NCBI GenBank assembly: GCA_001586965.3 | Contig: LUCW03000005.1 | Location: forward strand, 193,501 to 257,500 | Direction: 5' to 3' | Origin: Sphaeroforma sirkka | Lineage: Eukaryota > Opisthokonta > Ichthyosporea > Ichthyophonida | DNA: 64,000 nucleotides | Shown: positions 59,769 to 64,000 of the stretch, piece by piece | How positions within the stretch are numbered: position 1 is the first letter of the stretch | Layout of the letters: each line of letters begins with the position of its first letter | Made by a program: the position numbers and the translations under genes | Notes under the pieces: model-generated | Database searches by the model: none | Told to the model about the DNA's origin: nothing | Seen by the model: the letters and a program-made list of their open reading frames with translations, nothing else

Positions 59769-61413
59769 CCGCTAGCGCCCTGGTCGCCAACACAAAGGCC
59801 CACTCGCTGGCCTCGTGGCCAGTGGCAAGACACCTGTACGTTGCCACCTGCAGCGCAGTCTTGGATAAAAAGGTCCCAGCGCCCGCTGCGGCGCGCAGGC
59901 CCAGCAGCTCGATGGCCGACCCCCGCTCCACCAGCGTCTTGAGGCTCTCCTCCTCGGTCCGCGAGGCCGTCGCCTCCGCGTTGCAGTCCTGGCACGCGAG
60001 CCCGGCCACAAGCAGGGGGGCGTGCACCTCCACGCCCCGGTGCCGCCCGCAGCGACAGTCCAGCGTCACGCTCCACGCCTTCTGGTTGCTGCCCGTGACC
60101 GTGTGTCCGGCCTCGGTGGCCAGCTTTGCGATCTGCTCCATGTCGTACGGGCGCCCAAAGCAGGCCCCGCACCACCCATTCTTTTTCAGGTTGCCCAGCT
60201 GGACACTGTTGCCCTCGTGCTGGCACGTCAGGCACGTGTACGTGGCCACGTCCCTCTTGTTGGTGCCGGCCATGCCCGTGAGCTGGCGGAGACCCTGCAG
60301 CCCACGTTTCTCGTGGCTGCGGAAGGAGTCCCAGGCTGCCGCCTGGGTGTTGCACGTGCCGCACAGGTGCGTGCGCTTGCTGACACCACTGTTAAAGTTT
60401 CGCAGGTAGTTGCTAAAGTTGATCCGGGACATGGACGTCTCGTGGCCCTCGCGGCACACGAGCTCGTAGCCCAGCTTAACCCAGCGGACGGTGCGGAACT
60501 CGCCCTCGGCGGGCGGGTACGCCCTCTTCAGGTTGATGAGCATGTCTCCAGACAGGCCGTACGCGCCTCTTGGCACGGCCGGTGCGGACACGACAGTCTT
60601 CGGGGCCTTCGCCAGCACCGCGGCGGGTGCGGCGGGCTCGGCGGCCACACAGTGCAGACACGTCCAGTGTCCGCGACGGACCGCATCCACCAGAGGCACC
60701 ATGGCGAGCTGGTGCTCGTGGGCGCCGGGGCCGGTGCAGCGCACCGTGACGACAGAGGCGTCGGGAGCGCCCTCGACAAGCACCATGGTGTCCAGCGAGA
60801 CGACGGCGGCGACCATGTCAAAGCCTTCCTTGCCAGCGCACTGGTCATTGCACGAGGCGCAGGAGTAGCCGGCCATGACCATCTCAAGGTTCAGCTTGCC
60901 CGGCTGGCCGCAGTGGCACTCAAAGGCCACGGCCCGACCGTTAAAGACGGGTGCCTTGAGGCCGGTCGCGGCCAGCTGCAGGAGGACCTCGCCGCGTGCC
61001 GGCATCGGGCGGTCCCGGCACGAGGGGCAGGTCCCGCCCGCGTGGGCGACGAGGTCGTCCGTGGTGATTGTGTGGCTGGCCGAGCCACAGGTGAGGCAGT
61101 GGTAGCCGAGGAGAAGTCTCTTGGCAACCTTCTCGTGGGCCAGATACTCCTTGTGGCGAGCGACAAGGCGGGCCTTGTGCACCTCGAGGGACGCGGCCAT
61201 GGCAAGGTCGTCGTTGCAGGAGCTGCAGATGGCCTGGCGCTGGGACGGGGTGCCGCGAGCCATGCGGGAGACCTCCTGCTGGAGGAACTTGATGGCGATC
61301 TCGCCCTTGTGGCCGCTGGCGCAGGTGTACTCGAACACCGCCGCGCCCCGAACAAGCTCAACAAGGCGAGCGCACTGGGGCTGGAACTGGTTGATCTTTG
61401 CGATAGTAACCAT
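59266..61413 (-). CDS. Zinc-module protein 4, frame before the repeat array
   Basis: Start at ATG 61413 (MVTIAKINQFQPQC); the frame extends to a GTG at 61470 that is less likely. About 560 residues hold eight or more zinc modules (CASGHKGEIAIKFL..CSSC, CLTC..CPSC, CHCGQPGKLNLEMV..CASC, CTGPGAHEHQLAMV..CLHC, CREGHETSMSRINF..CGTC, CLTCQHEG..CGAC, CRCGRHRGVEV..CQDC, CLATGHEASEWAFV..CKTC). It then enters the array, where this frame reads as HCLELWCCRACAKR. A TATATATA promoter lies upstream. No catalytic core seen. Confidence 0.75.
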   Translation of the reverse strand: MVTIAKINQFQPQCARLVELVRGAAVFEYTCASGHKGEIAIKFLQQEVSRMARGTPSQRQAICSSCNDDLAMAASLEVHKARLVARHKEYLAHEKVAKRLLLGYHCLTCGSASHTITTDDLVAHAGGTCPSCRDRPMPARGEVLLQLAATGLKAPVFNGRAVAFECHCGQPGKLNLEMVMAGYSCASCNDQCAGKEGFDMVAAVVSLDTMVLVEGAPDASVVTVRCTGPGAHEHQLAMVPLVDAVRRGHWTCLHCVAAEPAAPAAVLAKAPKTVVSAPAVPRGAYGLSGDMLINLKRAYPPAEGEFRTVRWVKLGYELVCREGHETSMSRINFSNYLRNFNSGVSKRTHLCGTCNTQAAAWDSFRSHEKRGLQGLRQLTGMAGTNKRDVATYTCLTCQHEGNSVQLGNLKKNGWCGACFGRPYDMEQIAKLATEAGHTVTGSNQKAWSVTLDCRCGRHRGVEVHAPLLVAGLACQDCNAEATASRTEEESLKTLVERGSAIELLGLRAAAGAGTFLSKTALQVATYRCLATGHEASEWAFVLATRALAGAPLCKTCAAGPAPGAPAPRATASSSGAAGPAPSAPPPQGHCLELWCCRACAKRHCLELWCCRACAKRPRPQGHCLELWCCRACAKRHCLELWCCRACAKRHCLQRHCLELWCCQACAKRHCLQRHCLELWCCRACAKRHCLQRHCLELWCCQACAKRHCLQCPCET
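59270..59760. repeat. GC-rich tandem array with a long G-run, at the border of two frames
   Basis: About eleven units of 42-57 bases built on GGCCCGGCAGCACCAGAGCTC and GAGGCAGTGGCGCTTGGCGCA, with one G-run of about a dozen (near 59656-59668). The unit can be read as ATASSSGAAGPAPS or HCLELWCCRACAKR depending on phase. Confidence 0.88.
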
Positions 61414-61515
61414 GATGACTAGTGGGATAGTGGGGGTTGAAGTGGTAGAGTGGGGATTTGATGTGAACACAATAACTCGTGAACGAAAGTGAATCTGGGA
61501 AACCAGAGTTGTGGC

Positions 61516-61523
61516 TATATATA
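61516..61523 (-). promoter_or_regulatory. TATA box of zinc-module protein 4
   Basis: TATATATA on the minus strand about 103-110 bases before ATG 61413, inside CGAGTATATATAGCC. Confidence 0.45.
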
Positions 61524-61581
61524 CTCGTTTTTTTGTTTTTTCAAAAATGGCCGGTCCACCAGTCAGCCCCGACTGATCGAC

Positions 61582-61748
61582 TGATGGAAAATATGATGGA
61601 AAATATGATGGAAAATATGATGGAAAATATGATGGAAAATATGATGGAAAATATGATGGAAAATATGATGGAAAATATGATGGAAAATATGATGGAAAAT
61701 ATGATGGAAAATATGATGGAAAATATGATGGAAAATATGATGGAAAAT
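61582..61748. repeat. 12-bp tandem repeat, about 14 copies
   Basis: Uninterrupted copies of TGATGGAAAATA between the 5' flank of zinc-module protein 4 and the 3' end of the next gene. The plus-strand frame through it (MMEN repeats) is not considered coding. Confidence 0.95.
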
Positions 61749-61756
61749 GATTTTAT

Positions 61757-62173
61757 TTATTGCTCTCTTCGCCTCGCAATCACTCGGCGGAACGAAAGAT
61801 ACGAGGGCTCATCCTTTGGCATAAACGTGTTGTTCAGGCACTCGGCCACATCCAGCTTTGCGTTCTGGACCATCAGGACAATCAGCTTCGACACCATGGG
61901 CGGGTTGATACCGGTCGTGTCCCGGCCACGGTCTGCCATAATCTCCACGCGCTTCGCACACACCTCAAACACAAAGACCAGTATGCGGAACATGCGCGTT
62001 GTCACCGTCATCTCCCCCTGGCTACTGCTGCCCGTGACAATGACCACGGCGTCGGTCACCACGTCCACCAGCCCCTTGTCGTCCAGCATGTCGCTCTCGT
62101 CCAGCAGCTTTGTGTTGGTCACGGCTCCGGCCACGATGAGGGCGGACAGGGTTTCGTCGTAAGCGATCTGCAT
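61757..62173 (-). CDS. Unknown protein (138 residues)
   Basis: From ATG 62173 (MQIAYDETLSALIVAGAVTNT). Compact alpha/beta look, with VVTDAVVIVTGSSSQGEMTVTTRMFRILVFVFEVCAKRVEIM and a basic end (FRRVIARRREQ). The longer upstream frame is discarded because it runs through a poly-A/T leader. Not recognised. Confidence 0.7.
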   Translation of the reverse strand: MQIAYDETLSALIVAGAVTNTKLLDESDMLDDKGLVDVVTDAVVIVTGSSSQGEMTVTTRMFRILVFVFEVCAKRVEIMADRGRDTTGINPPMVSKLIVLMVQNAKLDVAECLNNTFMPKDEPSYLSFRRVIARRREQ

Positions 62174-62300
62174 CTTGGTCTGTTTTTTTTTTTGATTGTC
62201 AAACTTGTGAGATATAAAGACTAACAATGACTGCTTATATAGTCCAAATTTTATTGCTGTTTTAAAGTCGATCGTACACGGCCGATTGATGAAGGCTAGC

Positions 62301-63224
62301 CTACCGCGGCAGTTTTCGGAAGCACCACGTGTCCTCGTCCTCCATCGCCAGCTGCTCTGGTGTGGCCTCGCCAAAGTCCGGGACGACTGTGGCCACACGG
62401 TCATTCGGCTGCTTTATGTACCTGAACGTGTTGCGGATAATGTTCGTGTAGTTGTAGAGGTATACAAACACGTCGTACGTGGCGCGCACATCGCCCAGGG
62501 CATCGTGTGCATTGTCAAAGGGCGCGCCGAACAGGTGCGTGAAAAGCTGGGTCAGGTTCGGGCGGCGGCCGGGCGTCTTCTTGGGGTTCCACTCCCCCAC
62601 GGCGGCCGGCGTGCCCTCGGGCGGCGGCGCGGCGGGCATGTCCATGAGGCCCGCGGTGAACATGGAGCACGTGTCGACGTACGGGCAGCTGTCGAGCTCC
62701 CGGATGTCGCGCCTGCGTTTCAGACGGGCCAGCTCCTGCTGCAGCATGCGGTCGTCGAACGAGTGGTTGTGCGCAACACGCAGGTCGCATGCTTTGAGGT
62801 CGGCCATGAACGCGTCGAGCACATCGGCAATGCGGTTGGGGCTCTGCGCGGCCATCTCGTTTGTGATGCCGTGGATCTTTGTGGCACGGGCAGGGATCAC
62901 GTAGCCCTCGGGCCGCACAATGTAGTCGCACTCGTACCAGCGCTCCCCCTGCATATCACACAGGGTCCAGGCGAGCTGCACGATCCTGGCATCGCGGCCA
63001 ATGCCGGTGGACTCAATGTCGTAAACCAGGATCGTGGGGTGCTTGTAGGGCAGGTACGGCCGGTCAAAGTAGTCGAGGTCGTAGGCCTCGCGCCAGGCGG
63101 GGCTGTGGATACTCTTGTACTTGCCGCGCGCGAGGGCGGCGAGGCCATCGCTAAAGGTCAGGCTGGTGATGTAGTCGCGGTTAGACTGCCTCGGCATACA
63201 GGTGGTGGGCTTGGACAGGGGCAT
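62301..63224 (-). CDS. DEDDh 3'-5' exonuclease (DnaQ-like)
   Basis: 307 residues. ExoI: VYDIESTG with D69 and E71; ExoII: HNHSFDDRM with D157; ExoIII: HDALGDVRATYDVF supplying the catalytic His and last Asp. This is the DEDDh RNase T/DnaQ family, acting on single-stranded DNA or RNA ends. The N-terminal ~60 residues and the C-terminal ~50 are specific to this protein. Possible roles: proofreading, recombination or RNA decay. It stands as a single gene with an AT-rich promoter (CTTAAATAG). Confidence 0.92.
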   Translation of the reverse strand: MPLSKPTTCMPRQSNRDYITSLTFSDGLAALARGKYKSIHSPAWREAYDLDYFDRPYLPYKHPTILVYDIESTGIGRDARIVQLAWTLCDMQGERWYECDYIVRPEGYVIPARATKIHGITNEMAAQSPNRIADVLDAFMADLKACDLRVAHNHSFDDRMLQQELARLKRRRDIRELDSCPYVDTCSMFTAGLMDMPAAPPPEGTPAAVGEWNPKKTPGRRPNLTQLFTHLFGAPFDNAHDALGDVRATYDVFVYLYNYTNIIRNTFRYIKQPNDRVATVVPDFGEATPEQLAMEDEDTWCFRKLPR

Positions 63225-63329
63225 CGTGAATTGTTCTTTTCAGGCAGAGAGTGCGAGAATGAATCTGCCGCAGATTTTGCGGCGGCTTAAATAGTAATTA
63301 TTTTATTTCATTTTTTTTTATAAGGTCAC

Positions 63330-64000
63330 TAGCTGGCGTGGCCTGTCGCTGGAGGGGCCTACAGCCTCGCCGGAGAGACTAGCTGGATGGACCTGGCGAC
63401 CGTGCAACCTCGCTGGAGAGCCTCGCCGGAGAGGCTAGACTAGCTGGAGGGGCCTGCAACCTCACCGGGGAGGCCTGGGCTAGCTGGAGGGGCCTACAGC
63501 CTCGCCGGAGAGACTAGCTGGAGGGACCTGGCGACCGTGCAACCTCGCTGGAGAGCCTCGCCGGAGAGGCTAGACTAGCTGGAGGGGCCTGCAACCTCAC
63601 CGGGGAGGCCTGGGCTAGCTGGGAGGGCCTACAGCCTCGCCGGAGAGACTAGCTGGAGGGACCTGGCGACCGTGCAACCTCGCTGGAGAGCCTCGCCGGA
63701 GAGGCTAGACTAGCTGGAGGGGCCTGCAACCTCACCGGGGAGGCCTGGGCTAGCTGGAGGGGCCTACAGCCTCGCCGGAGAGACTAGCTGGAGGGACCTG
63801 GCGACCGTGCAACCTCGCTGGAGAGCCTCGCCGGAGAGGCCTGGGCTAGCTGGAGGGGCCTACAACCTCGCCGGAGAGCCTCGCCGGAGAGACTAGCTGA
63901 GGGACCTGGCGACCGTGCAACCTCGCTAGAGAGCCTCGCCGGAGAGACTAGCTGGAGGGGCCTGGCGACCATGCAGCCTAGCTGGAGCGGCCTGGAAGAC
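63330..64000. repeat. 135-bp satellite running to the window end
   Basis: A 135-base unit (CCTACAGCCTCGCCGGAGAG phase at 63358, 63493, 63628 and 63763) itself made of shorter CTAGCTGGAGGGGCCT and GAGAGCCTCGCCGG elements. Four near-identical copies are followed by shortened ones until the window stops. No gene. It could be a terminal or centromere-like repeat of the virus genome. Confidence 0.9.

Noticed and set aside
61479-62162. Plus-strand frame beginning with MMEN repeats
   Set aside because: Runs through the 12-bp satellite and then antisense to the gene at 61757-62173; TTG-type start.
63330-64000. CRISPR or protein-coding repeat
   Set aside because: Units abut without spacers; no long frame.
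1-64000. tRNA, rRNA or spliceosomal introns
   Set aside because: No cloverleaf-like or rRNA-like stretch was recognised, and gene interruptions coincide with repeats rather than with GT-AG borders; a tRNAscan run would settle the tRNA question.

Overview
This window looks like part of the genome of a large, GC-rich nucleocytoplasmic DNA virus (Nucleocytoviricota). The lineage marker is the major capsid protein at 50717-52093. Its length, internal motifs and C-terminus (ending NGSLGFPIL) match the iridovirus/ascovirus type, so a relative of the Pimascovirales is the best guess. Other virus-typical genes are ribonucleotide reductase small subunit, an RPB5-like RNA polymerase subunit, a SWIB-domain protein, a probable early-transcription-factor large subunit, a protein kinase, a DEDDh exonuclease, two collagen-like fibre proteins and many small membrane proteins. 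Genes are tightly packed on both strands, with convergent ends often overlapping. No introns, tRNA or rRNA genes were seen. Whether this is a free virus or a copy resident in a host genome cannot be decided from the sequence. Most frames are open. In about eight loci the coding signal is shared between two overlapping frames, nearly always at tandem repeats or homopolymers.

Layout. 1-3.5 kb: an AT-richer block with a zinc-finger protein and a Fanzor/TnpB-type nuclease. 3.8-5.9 kb: an F-box/LRR gene bracketed by a 23-bp direct repeat. 5.4-26.4 kb: a core-like block (R2, membrane proteins, collagen-like fibres, large structural-looking proteins, SWIB, early transcription factor). 26.5-29.1 kb: a ten-copy zinc-repeat nuclease-like protein and a low-complexity array. 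29.3-38.5 kb: a set rich in predicted secreted or membrane enzymes (three APT-linker paralogues, an S1 protease, an astacin-type metalloprotease, a phosphodiesterase-like protein, a basic-secretory-protein peptidase), with RPB5 and a kinase. 38.5-46.4 kb: membrane and Ser/Tyr-rich proteins, an IS607-type transposon inserted in a duplicated gene end, a polysaccharide-lyase-like ectoprotein, a nuclease-associated protein and a duplicated 3CxxC zinc-finger gene. 46.6-50.6 kb: five tandem paralogues, two of them sharing a GC-rich C-terminal module. 50.7-52.1 kb: capsid gene. 52.4-61.4 kb: three or four giant zinc-module proteins, one with a PD-(D/E)XK-like core. 61.6-64 kb: a 12-bp satellite, an exonuclease and a 135-bp satellite running off the window.

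How the parts fit. R2, RPB5, the early transcription factor, SWIB and the exonuclease would support nucleotide supply, transcription and replication. The capsid, fibres, tail-anchored proteins and secreted hydrolases are likely virion or entry functions. The zinc-module, 3CxxC, GGGKRC-repeat and five-paralogue families are lineage-specific accessory genes that have spread by tandem duplication. The IS607 and Fanzor genes are selfish passengers. TATA-like boxes 15-80 bp upstream of starts, A-runs just before start codons, and perfect hairpins after several stops suggest a virus-encoded transcription system with hairpin-guided 3' ends.
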